Shown here in pieces: positions 1 through 6,959 of a stretch of DNA of 64,000 nt. The notes beneath the pieces are model-generated. The model saw nothing but the letters and a program-made list of their open reading frames with translations, searched no databases and had not been told where the DNA came from. Source of the DNA: Bacteroidia bacterium (GTDB lineage Bacteria > Bacteroidota > Bacteroidia > AKYH767-A > OLB10); contig JAEUTI010000051.1 of the NCBI GenBank assembly GCA_016788065.1, positions 62,001 to 126,000 on the forward strand, written 5' to 3'. Every line of letters starts with the position of its first letter. Within the stretch, counting starts at the first letter, position 1. Position numbers and translations under genes: made by a program.

Positions 1-149
1 ATTTTAAACTGCCATATATTACCATAACCCCGGTATTCAGTATTTGCCCAAAACATGGCTACTTAACCGGGGAGCATGAATATTGTCCAATATGTGATCA
101 ACAATTAACAGAATCCAAAAAAGTACTTGAGAATGAAAACATTAACTAA
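1..149 (+). CDS. nrdD: Anaerobic ribonucleoside-triphosphate reductase NrdD, C-terminal end (partial)
   Basis: This is the 3' end of a gene entering from the left edge, read from base 3 and stopping at TAA 147-149. The visible 48 residues contain ITPVFSICPKHGY followed by GEHEYCPICDQQL. This is the zinc-binding CPxH...CPxC element that precedes the glycyl-radical site in class III RNR, which makes dNTPs without oxygen. The glycyl-radical motif itself is absent: the frame stops 15 codons after the last zinc cysteine. The motif instead appears in the overlapping small gene just downstream, in another frame. The catalytic domain and any ATP-cone lie outside the window. The family call is strong from this motif plus the two downstream genes. 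Confidence 0.85.
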   Translation, partial: FKLPYITITPVFSICPKHGYLTGEHEYCPICDQQLTESKKVLENENIN

Positions 150-297
150 ACAACAGGCATTACCAGAATTCCCAACAAGTTTAAGAACAAAATGTCTGGT
201 TTATACGAGGGTAATGGGCTATCATAGACCCGTTGAAAGTTTCAATATTGGGAAAAAGGGAGAACATAAACAACGACTCCACTTCCGTGAATTCTAA
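133..297 (+). CDS. Separate glycyl-radical tail of class III RNR (54 aa)
   Basis: A 54-residue frame starts at ATG 133, inside the last codons of the upstream nrdD fragment (17-nt overlap, different frame). Near its centre it has KCLVYTRVMGYHRPVESFN, the RVxGYxRP glycyl-radical signature that normally ends NrdD. After the signature come FNIGKKGEHKQR and a stop, as in NrdD C-termini. The first 20 residues, beginning MKTLTKQQALPEF, have no counterpart that I recognise in the linker of one-piece NrdD. It may therefore be a detachable radical domain working in trans, comparable in logic to GrcA/YfiD for pyruvate formate-lyase. The alternative is a frameshift (biological or assembly) somewhere in 109-149. 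I recall small proteins of this kind annotated near nrdG in other genomes, but cannot check this. Confidence 0.75.
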   Translation: MKTLTKQQALPEFPTSLRTKCLVYTRVMGYHRPVESFNIGKKGEHKQRLHFREF

Positions 298-973
298 AAA
301 TATAATTTATGACATTACACCTTTTACTGCATTAGATTACCCTGATAAGCTAGCGTGTATTTTATGGTTTGCCGGGTGTAATATGCGCTGTTCATATTGC
401 TATAATCCGGAAATTGTACATGGTAAAGGGAACCTTACAAATAAGCAGGTTTTAAAATTTGTTAGGTCGAGGAATCTTTTACTCGATGGGGTTGTCTTTA
501 GTGGTGGAGAATGTACAATTCATAAAGAGTTGCCAGATATTGTGTATGAAGTAAAAAAATGTGGCTTTCTGGTGAAAATCGATACAAACGGCAGTAATCC
601 GGATTGCCTTCAACTACTTATCGACAATCAACTGATTGACTATGTTGCTTTAGATTTTAAGGCCCTTCCTGACAAAACATACAAAATAACTCAAAGGAAT
701 TTATTTTCCAAATTCGCCGAATCACTAGCCATATTACAAAACTCTTCAATTCCCTTTGAAGTTCGAACCACAGTCCATAGTCAATTCTTCAGTCGTCCTT
801 ACATAAACAAAATGGTGAATTTTCTTGAAACGGCTGGATATACCGGAATATACTACTTGCAAAATTTTAGAAATGATTGCAATACCTTAGGAAATCTAAT
901 AAATGACAACGGTAAGTATTTGATCAACAATTTCATTCAATATAATATACATATTGAAATAAGAAACCTCTAA
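287..973 (+). CDS. nrdG: Anaerobic RNR activating radical SAM protein (NrdG-like)
   Basis: Radical SAM enzyme of the short activase type that installs the glycyl radical on NrdD using S-adenosylmethionine and a [4Fe-4S] cluster. It shows the CxxxCxxC motif in FAGCNMRCSYCYNPE and the SAM-binding GGE in VVFSGGECT. The preceding ALDYPDKLACILWF is typical of the activase subfamily that starts shortly before the cluster. I chose GTG 287, which gives 228 aa and overlaps the radical-tail gene by 11 nt. TTG 233 would give 246 aa and a 65-nt overlap; no convincing ribosome-binding site decides between them. Adjacency to the two NrdD pieces makes the substrate clear. Ends 24 nt before a convergent gene. 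Confidence 0.85.
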   Translation: MNSKNIIYDITPFTALDYPDKLACILWFAGCNMRCSYCYNPEIVHGKGNLTNKQVLKFVRSRNLLLDGVVFSGGECTIHKELPDIVYEVKKCGFLVKIDTNGSNPDCLQLLIDNQLIDYVALDFKALPDKTYKITQRNLFSKFAESLAILQNSSIPFEVRTTVHSQFFSRPYINKMVNFLETAGYTGIYYLQNFRNDCNTLGNLINDNGKYLINNFIQYNIHIEIRNL

Positions 974-997
974 TTTCTTCTCACAAATCAAAATTAT

Positions 998-2035
998 TTA
1001 GGGCTTACCAAACAAAGGATTTGTGAATATCGTTGTATCTGTAAGTGTATTTAGAAATGCTTTTAGATTATGTATTTCAAATGGTGTAAGGCCTAACCCA
1101 AATTCTTTTCCGGGTTTAGTCATGATGGGATCAAGCGAATTGCTCAATTTTACGTCATTATTATAATGGTTTATAACTTCATCTATTGTGGAGAATCTCC
1201 CATCATGCATAAAAGATGACCGAGTTAATACATTTCTTAAAGATGGTGTTTTGAATTTCCCTTTATCTGCAGGATTTCCCGATGAAAGGAAAAAACCCAA
1301 ATCAGATCCAACAAAAACAGAATCTAATCCAATATTATGCAACTGACCATCCGTCATTAATGGAAGAGAATGACAATGAAAACAATCACCTTTTTCTGAA
1401 TTAAAAATTGTAAATCCCATCATTTCACTTAAAGACAGATTTTCCTCATGCCTCAAAAATCTGTCAAACTTAGAGTTCCCGCTGACTATTGATCTCAGAA
1501 ACTGAGCCAGCGCCATTTCAATTCTTTCGTGGTTTATGTATGAAGAACCAAAAGCTTTAAAAAACAAAGAAGGATATACAGCAGAATTCTGTAGCTTTGA
1601 AACATCTGTTCCAAAAAACTCCCGTACTTCAAATCGCATTGCATCCTCTAACGAATTACTAATTCTTCCATTCCATAGAAATTTGGAATTATATGCTAAA
1701 TTTACATGCGGTAAAACATTAACACCTGGCGTAGAAAATCCAAATTCCTGAAAATGACAAGAAGAGCAAGATTTAAGATTCCATGGATGTAATATAGAGT
1801 CATAATATAATTTGCGTCCTAATGCTACTCCTTCGAAAGTTGGACTATTCGAGACAGGTAAAATCATTTGAGGAAAATGAGTTGGTACATCATAACTATA
1901 AGGCGTAGGACTATAATGCACAGCTAAGTTTGTTGACCCATTATCATTGCATCCATAAAATAAAATGTTAAGAGTAAACACACCTGACAAAACAAAAAAT
2001 GATCTAAGCTTAATCACCAAATACATCTTCACCAT
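998..2035 (-). CDS. MbnH/MauG-like di-heme cytochrome c peroxidase lipoprotein
   Basis: Exported di-heme c-type protein of the bacterial cytochrome c peroxidase/MauG superfamily. Heme motifs are CSSCH (residues 90-94) and CFHCH (218-222). The family block with TPSLRNV and FMHDGRF follows. The N-terminus is hydrophobic and ends in a lipobox, LFYGC (Cys29), so it is probably membrane-anchored in the periplasm or on an outer-membrane face. Its start lies inside the end of the upstream MbnP gene (26-nt overlap). In the studied MbnP/MbnH pairs, the MauG-like partner oxidises a tryptophan of MbnP to kynurenine, creating a copper site. The pairing here makes that role more likely than peroxide detoxification, but this is inference. 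It is third in an rrf2-mbnP-mbnH unit. Confidence 0.8.
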   Translation of the reverse strand: MVKMYLVIKLRSFFVLSGVFTLNILFYGCNDNGSTNLAVHYSPTPYSYDVPTHFPQMILPVSNSPTFEGVALGRKLYYDSILHPWNLKSCSSCHFQEFGFSTPGVNVLPHVNLAYNSKFLWNGRISNSLEDAMRFEVREFFGTDVSKLQNSAVYPSLFFKAFGSSYINHERIEMALAQFLRSIVSGNSKFDRFLRHEENLSLSEMMGFTIFNSEKGDCFHCHSLPLMTDGQLHNIGLDSVFVGSDLGFFLSSGNPADKGKFKTPSLRNVLTRSSFMHDGRFSTIDEVINHYNNDVKLSNSLDPIMTKPGKEFGLGLTPFEIHNLKAFLNTLTDTTIFTNPLFGKP

Positions 2036-2756
2036 TTCTACAAAGTTTTAGCATTGCATTGTCACTTCCCATCGAATAATTTCCATCAATATTAAAATCA
2101 TATATCTCGGGAACTCGAAACCATTCATTTATATTCATATTTAATTGAATTGTATCTCTACTGGAATTTACTGTGAAATTTCCCTCTAATTCATTTGTAA
2201 CTAAATGAGCATTTTTGCCTAAATGTATTGCAAGGCCATAAACCATTCCGGAAGCTTTAAATTTTCCCTCAAGTTTCATAAAATGATATCCACCTCCCAT
2301 TTGGTCGGGCCAGGCCATATTAAAATTATCTGCACTAGGAGTCAGTGAATTTGATATGTTATGTAATGAATCGAGCCCAACACAAAATGATAATGCATCG
2401 TACTCACCATACTTTATTCCTGAAAGTGAAAAAATAAAATTGCCATTATTGCTCGACATATCTATATAAACTACCGAATCCGAACTGGATTCCAAAATGC
2501 CATCCTTCCATAGCTTAAACCTGCTCAAATAAAATTGCAATTTATTTACTGTATAAATATTTCCTGCTTGATTTTGATACTCAACTGAATCAAAAATCAA
2601 AGGTAGATTATCAATGACAGCCTTCACAGCAACTGTTACTGTTGTATTTTCTGCCATAGCAGGAGGAGAATCTTCATTTTTATTACATGCAGTGATTAAC
2701 CGCATAAACATGAACAAACTCAAACATAATAATTTTGGTGCTTTCATTGCCAACAA
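2010..2756 (-). CDS. MbnP family copper-binding-type lipoprotein
   Basis: Recognised as MbnP-like from the sequence order SVEYQNQAGNIYTVNKLQFYLS, then KLWKDG, then MAWPDQMGGGYHFMKLEG. The N-terminus is a lipoprotein signal with lipobox LITAC (Cys24). MbnP proteins bind copper in the periplasm or on the surface and are modified by a MauG-like MbnH. Trp149, in MAWPDQM, is my candidate for the oxidised residue because it sits in the most family-like block. A second in-frame Met at residue 4 is an equally good start. The gene lies 17 nt after rrf2 and overlaps the di-heme gene, so the three are probably co-transcribed. The true ligand metal in Bacteroidota members is not known to me. Confidence 0.75.
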   Translation of the reverse strand: MLAMKAPKLLCLSLFMFMRLITACNKNEDSPPAMAENTTVTVAVKAVIDNLPLIFDSVEYQNQAGNIYTVNKLQFYLSRFKLWKDGILESSSDSVVYIDMSSNNGNFIFSLSGIKYGEYDALSFCVGLDSLHNISNSLTPSADNFNMAWPDQMGGGYHFMKLEGKFKASGMVYGLAIHLGKNAHLVTNELEGNFTVNSSRDTIQLNMNINEWFRVPEIYDFNIDGNYSMGSDNAMLKLCRNGEDVFGD

Positions 2757-2773
2757 TTTAAATTATCCTTTTG

Positions 2774-3211
2774 TTAATTTTTCAAAAATACTTGGCCTGT
2801 TCTGAGTTTTTTAGCCAGAGTGATTAATTTAGTACTATGTAACAAATCATTCAGATTCTGTTTTATATTTCTATATTGACTATGCATAGGACACGGAACA
2901 TTATCGGAGCATGCTTTCAAACCCATGATACATACAGAGTAATCAGCATTACCATCCACTGCAGTAACAATATGACATAACCTTATAGATTCTAATTTCT
3001 CTTTCTCAATTTCAAAACCACCCGATTTTCCAAGTGTGGAACGGACTATGCCATTTTTTTTCAGCATTTGCAGAAGCTTTGAAGTAAATGCTTCTGGTGA
3101 TTCGATTTGACTGGCGATTTCCTTTAAATTCACTTTCTCGCCTTCAAGAGATTTAAGTGCAATAAATACAGTTGCACGGATGGAATATTCACTTGCCTTA
3201 GATAATACCAT
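2774..3211 (-). CDS. Rrf2 family Fe-S transcriptional regulator (IscR/NsrR-like)
   Basis: A 145-residue Rrf2 winged-helix regulator beginning MVLSKASEYSIRATVFIAL. The recognition region contains SPEAFTSKLLQMLKKNG and the wing LGKSGGFEI. Cys94, Cys101 and Cys107 are spaced C-x6-C-x5-C, close to the cluster ligands of IscR and NsrR (C-x5-C-x5-C), so an iron-sulfur cluster sensing NO, oxygen or redox state is likely. Cys79 is an additional cysteine. It lies between a NOR-like operon and mbnP-mbnH. Its own promoter carries an inverted repeat that recurs upstream of the NOR-like operon, consistent with autoregulation and control of both units. The signal it senses cannot be read from the sequence. 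Confidence 0.88.
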   Translation of the reverse strand: MVLSKASEYSIRATVFIALKSLEGEKVNLKEIASQIESPEAFTSKLLQMLKKNGIVRSTLGKSGGFEIEKEKLESIRLCHIVTAVDGNADYSVCIMGLKACSDNVPCPMHSQYRNIKQNLNDLLHSTKLITLAKKLRTGQVFLKN

Positions 3212-3228
3212 AAGTATAGTTTATAAGA

Positions 3229-3271
3229 CAAATATACAATAAAGTAATCTAAATTGGATAATTTAATCCAA
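3229..3271 (-). promoter_or_regulatory. rrf2 promoter with inverted-repeat operator
   Basis: On the minus strand a Bacteroidota-type -7 box TATATTTG lies at 3229-3236. Exactly 17 nt upstream is an inverted repeat, TTGGAT-N6-ATCCAA (3254-3271), extended to 8-bp arms at 3252-3273. The same design occurs at 6691-6733. The site would cover roughly the -30 to -50 region, so an Rrf2 protein bound here could block or help polymerase. Confidence 0.7.
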
Positions 3272-3320
3272 TTATTTAAAAAATGCATAACTGCTATATA
3301 TTATGTTAACTATCAATACT

Positions 3321-4646
3321 TTATCTTCTTAAAGAATTAATTTGGCAAATCATCATCAGAGCCAATCCTGATAAACCAAGTGCAAGAATAGTTCCGGAAC
3401 ATGCGAATAACATAATCCATGGGTTAATTATTAATGACAACTCTGCAAAAGATTCATTGGCATTGTTGTATTGCCAGATTGCTTTATAAATTCCAGCTGT
3501 GTTTAAAGAAAGCACAAATACAACAAGACTAATTTGAATTGTCCAAAAATAATAAGACATCCGTTTCAAAGAACTTTTTGTGAAAGCTATCCCGGAACTA
3601 ATAAACTCACAGCAGCCAGCCAAAAGAATCATAGAATTGATTCCAATGGTTGTTCCCATTGCATGTGCTACAGTTACATGTGTTCCATGGGTAAATAAAT
3701 TAATTGCTGGAATAGACATAAAAAGCGCTTGAATAAGGTTTATAAAAATCCAAAAGTCAGCGGCCATCAAAAACTTAAATGGCAAATAATGTGAATGATT
3801 CATAGCAATATCAATAGATTTTTTCCAGTTGTAGAGAATTTTAATTAAAAAAACCCATTCTGTCATACTTACGAGATACCCTATCGTCTTCACTATATTA
3901 TGTGTGGGCAATGAATAAATATGATGTCCCCAATTAAACATCAGGTTAAAGAGTCCTAAAAAGTACAAATAATAGGCAGATTTGGAAGTTGACGAGCCAG
4001 AATCACCTTTGATTTTATCCATGAGATAAAATGCTGTGCCATAAATTAATTGATTCCAACTTCCAACTAATGATCCATTTGACTTCCATTGAATGGTGGT
4101 GTCAACAAGGTACTGTTCCCGAATGAAAGGAAAAACCCACAAGTAATTTTCCATGAAAGTTACGAGAAAAAATAATCCACCGGTAAACCACATCCACAAG
4201 TAAACCGGCCATTTGTCAACTTTGAATATACTTTTGTAAAAATTAAATACAAAAAGTATCCAAGAACTAATTAAAGGGAACGCCCAAACCGGAGGAAACT
4301 CCCAGTACTCCCTACCTCCAAAGTTTTCAGAGAAATAAGAAGTGAAAATACCCCCTATTGCTATAACAAATAAAACCCATTGTAAGAAAGCCATAAGGGT
4401 TGAGAACTCAAATTTGGTTGCAGAAAACAAAAAACTAAATACACAACTTATAACACCAGCTAGAATCCACATGGTAATGGCAGTAACATGAAGTGGACGC
4501 AGTGAAATCATTCCCAAATTAAGACCAAGGATGCTAACATTTAAATACTTTGAAGAAGCTAATACACCAAACCACACTCCAATTATGAGCAAAATCAAAG
4601 CTGTTTTCCAAAACAGTTTTTGAATATCAACATGCGATAATTTCAT
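3321..4646 (-). CDS. Divergent NorB-like heme-copper oxidase superfamily subunit
   Basis: A 441-residue protein with about 12 membrane segments, related to the catalytic subunit of cytochrome c-type NO reductase. Recognisable landmarks are LRPLHVTAITMW (His53, heme b ligand), FGGREYWEFPP, NWGHHIYSLP (His241/242, two metal-B ligands), MTEW (Glu263) and FTHGTHVTVAHAM (His328, heme b3 ligand). Three positions differ from cNOR as I align them. The stretch around 188-200 (SNGSLVGSWNQL) has neither the third metal-B His nor the Glu. The His-x-His of the heme helix is His328-Ala-Met330. It may be a non-canonical NO reductase or another oxidase of the family. It is ATGA-coupled to the cytochrome c gene and ends 109 nt before rrf2. 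Confidence 0.7.
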   Translation of the reverse strand: MKLSHVDIQKLFWKTALILLIIGVWFGVLASSKYLNVSILGLNLGMISLRPLHVTAITMWILAGVISCVFSFLFSATKFEFSTLMAFLQWVLFVIAIGGIFTSYFSENFGGREYWEFPPVWAFPLISSWILFVFNFYKSIFKVDKWPVYLWMWFTGGLFFLVTFMENYLWVFPFIREQYLVDTTIQWKSNGSLVGSWNQLIYGTAFYLMDKIKGDSGSSTSKSAYYLYFLGLFNLMFNWGHHIYSLPTHNIVKTIGYLVSMTEWVFLIKILYNWKKSIDIAMNHSHYLPFKFLMAADFWIFINLIQALFMSIPAINLFTHGTHVTVAHAMGTTIGINSMILLAGCCEFISSGIAFTKSSLKRMSYYFWTIQISLVVFVLSLNTAGIYKAIWQYNNANESFAELSLIINPWIMLFACSGTILALGLSGLALMMICQINSLRR

Positions 4647-5065
4647 TTGCTATAGATCCTTCCATCATTTTTAATCAAAAAATTCTTTGGATGAGCTTTC
4701 CCGGTTTTGTCTACAAGTTCCAAAAATCTAACTATTGATTCAAGTTCCTCACTACTCATATCGAAGGAAGGCATTTTTGCAGATCCCGCTTGAATATATG
4801 CTTTAATATATTGAGTGCTCTTTCCTTTTTGCGATGCTACATTAGTCAAATCGGGTCCTAAGTATCCGCCAAGTCCATATAACTGATGACAAGCCTGACA
4901 GTTGTACTTCTGATAAATCAAATGCCCATTTCCCAATTCTATACTTTCTTTTTTTTGATCAGTGGTTACTGCTAATGGAGTAATATATATCCAAATTGAA
5001 AATAGCAGATAAAGCACGAAAAGCATTATGAAAACTACACAATTTTTCGGACTAGTAATTCTCAT
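4643..5065 (-). CDS. NorC-like membrane-anchored cytochrome c subunit
   Basis: A 140-residue protein with one N-terminal membrane anchor (about residues 9-30) and a single c-type heme motif CQACH (56-60). LYGLGGYLGPDLTNV follows, which is typical of NorC. The methionine in AKMPSFDMS is the likely distal heme ligand. It would pass electrons from periplasmic carriers to the NorB-like subunit. Both ends are coupled by 4-nt ATGA overlaps, to the lyase upstream and to the catalytic subunit downstream, so the three genes are translated together. The family call is strong; the electron donor and true acceptor are not visible. Confidence 0.82.
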   Translation of the reverse strand: MRITSPKNCVVFIMLFVLYLLFSIWIYITPLAVTTDQKKESIELGNGHLIYQKYNCQACHQLYGLGGYLGPDLTNVASQKGKSTQYIKAYIQAGSAKMPSFDMSSEELESIVRFLELVDKTGKAHPKNFLIKNDGRIYSK

Positions 5066-6471
5066 GAACTTAGTTTTTCAAATTTTGCCTGAAAAAACCG
5101 AAGGTACTTAGGTTCATATATCATTTTTAGTCCTCTTAATTTTTTAGCACTACTAATTACTCTCGCTGCACTTTCAGCCACCACATCCATGTGAGCCTGG
5201 GTATAAACTCTTCGAGGAATTGTAAACCGAACTAATTCCAGTTTGGGAAAAATATTATTACCATATTTATCCCTTCCAGCTGAGACAACACCTCTTTCCA
5301 TTGTTCTTACACCTGAGTCAATATAAATTTCAGAGGCAAGAGTTTGAGCAGGAAACTGTTCCTGACTCAAATGAGGCAAAACAGATCGTGCATCTACAAA
5401 TACACCGTGTCCGCCAATCGGTCTCACAATTGGTATTCCAAAGGACTCCATTTTTCTTCCAAGGTATTCTACCTGGCCTATTCGTGCCATCTGGTGGTAA
5501 TCATCAACACTTTCAGAAATCCCGATGGCAATTGCCTCCATGTCTCTTCCTGCAAGTCCGCCATACGTGTGCAGACCTTCGTAAACAACTACCAGATTTC
5601 TTGCTTGTTCATAAATATCAAAATCATTCACTGCCATGAATCCCCCAATATTTACAAGGGCATCTTTCTTTGCACTCATAGTTGCTCCATCTGTTAGCGA
5701 ACATATCTCTTTCACAATATCAGATAACGAGCATTGTCCATATCCCTTTTCTCTTTGCTGAATAAAATAAGCATTTTCCGCTACTCTTGTCATATCGTGT
5801 ATGATTTTTATTCCATGATTTAAAGTCAGTTTACGAACAGCCTTCAGATTTTCGAGGCTTATTGGCTGCCCACCTGCCATATTAACATTTGTTGCTATAC
5901 TGACATATGGGATTTTATGTGCACCATACTTTTTTATCAACTTTTCAAGCTTTTGCAAATCAATATTCCCTTTAAATGGGAATTCGTTGAATGGATCATG
6001 TGCTTCATCAACAATGATATCTTTGAAGTTACCACCGGCCAATTCCTGATGCAACCTTGTAGTAGTAAAATACATGTTACCTGGAACAATATTACCTCTT
6101 TTGATTAAAATCTGCGACAAAATATTTTCAGCTCCTCTTCCCTGATGAGTTGGAATCACATATTTATAACCGTAGAACTTTTGAATGGCTGCTTCCATTT
6201 TATAAAAACTCTCACTGCCCGCATAAGCTTCATCCCCAAGCATCATCCCACTCCATTGTTGGTCACTCATTGCATTTGTTCCACTATCTGTAAGTAAATC
6301 AATATAAACATCTTTGGATTGCAGTAAAAATGTATTGTAGCCTGCTTTTCTTATGTTGCTTATTCTTTCCTTTCGAGTTGTCATCTTAAGCAACTCCACC
6401 ACTTTCATCCTGTATGGCTCTGCCCAAGAATTTTGAATACTCTTTGATCGTTCACGATGATTCATTGTCAA
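5062..6471 (-). CDS. Tyrosine phenol-lyase / tryptophanase (PLP beta-eliminating lyase)
   Basis: PLP enzyme of fold type I that splits tyrosine (to phenol) or tryptophan (to indole) plus pyruvate and ammonia. The family blocks are complete: IDLLTDSGTNAMSD, GDEAYAGS, THQGRGAEN (phosphate binding), MSAKKD with PLP lysine Lys269, and RFTIPRRVYTQAHMD. DSGTNAMSD and the MERG block (Met391-Glu-Arg393) match tyrosine phenol-lyase, where the arginine binds the substrate carboxylate region, better than E. coli tryptophanase (VEIG). I therefore favour tyrosine as substrate, without certainty. Length 469 aa is normal. It is the first gene of a translationally coupled set with norC- and norB-like genes, an unusual partner choice. 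Its promoter appears to be at 6691-6733. Confidence 0.85.
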   Translation of the reverse strand: MTMNHRERSKSIQNSWAEPYRMKVVELLKMTTRKERISNIRKAGYNTFLLQSKDVYIDLLTDSGTNAMSDQQWSGMMLGDEAYAGSESFYKMEAAIQKFYGYKYVIPTHQGRGAENILSQILIKRGNIVPGNMYFTTTRLHQELAGGNFKDIIVDEAHDPFNEFPFKGNIDLQKLEKLIKKYGAHKIPYVSIATNVNMAGGQPISLENLKAVRKLTLNHGIKIIHDMTRVAENAYFIQQREKGYGQCSLSDIVKEICSLTDGATMSAKKDALVNIGGFMAVNDFDIYEQARNLVVVYEGLHTYGGLAGRDMEAIAIGISESVDDYHQMARIGQVEYLGRKMESFGIPIVRPIGGHGVFVDARSVLPHLSQEQFPAQTLASEIYIDSGVRTMERGVVSAGRDKYGNNIFPKLELVRFTIPRRVYTQAHMDVVAESAARVISSAKKLRGLKMIYEPKYLRFFQAKFEKLSS

Positions 6472-6959
6472 ATATCTTTAAGTTTAAGTGCTAGTATTTA
6501 TCAAATTCGCAATATCCATTTGGAATTTCAAACCCGTTTTGTCGAGCTGGTGCTGTTTCATGAAAGAAAATCACCAATTCTATTTAGCTCTGATAGTATG
6601 TTTCAATAGGTAATCGAATTGCATCTGTAACGACTGCTCGCTTTATAACACAGTGTTTTCTCATAGAAGCCTATTTAGGTATTTTGCGGTCAAAATTAAT
6701 AACTCCTAATTTATCTCTGACAATTTAGTCCAATTTAAATTTATGATTCTTGTCATGTTTTTATTTATTTGACAATCAATTTTTTATAGAATGGACGGGG
6801 ATGAGAAGTTGTGCTCCATGAAAAGTAGGCAATGTAGAACCAAAAATAACTTCAATTGATGTGGCATTCTTACTTGAATTCAGCCACTATAAATAGTTTT
6901 TTGCTTTTCTAAATTTTTATTGTGTAATTGGTGCCTGTAAAACCATACACGATTTTAAT
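6472..6959. other. Divergent intergenic region between lyase-nor operon and acs
   Basis: 488 bp without a recognised gene. The lyase promoter and operator lie at 6691-6733, which leaves a leader of about 210 nt before the lyase start. That leader holds two short minus-strand frames, 6580-6624 (14 codons, includes Tyr) and 6484-6561 (25 codons, no Trp or Tyr), which may be chance. The 225 nt on the acs side must hold the acs promoter, but I found no clear TAnnTTTG box there. Confidence 0.5.
6691..6733 (-). promoter_or_regulatory. Promoter and Rrf2-type operator of the lyase-norC-norB operon
   Basis: On the minus strand a -7 box TAATTTTG lies at 6691-6698. Exactly 17 nt upstream is the imperfect inverted repeat seen on the plus strand as TCTGAC-AATTTA-GTCCAA (6716-6733). 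It matches the rrf2 operator at 13 of 18 positions, including the whole AATTTA centre, with a paired T-to-C/A-to-G change in the arms. Same spacing, same orientation and same centre argue for one regulator. Confidence 0.65.

Noticed and set aside
5062-6471. Calling the lyase tryptophanase outright
   Set aside because: DSGTNAMSD and the MERG block resemble tyrosine phenol-lyase more than E. coli tryptophanase, but the substrate is not settled, so both names are kept.
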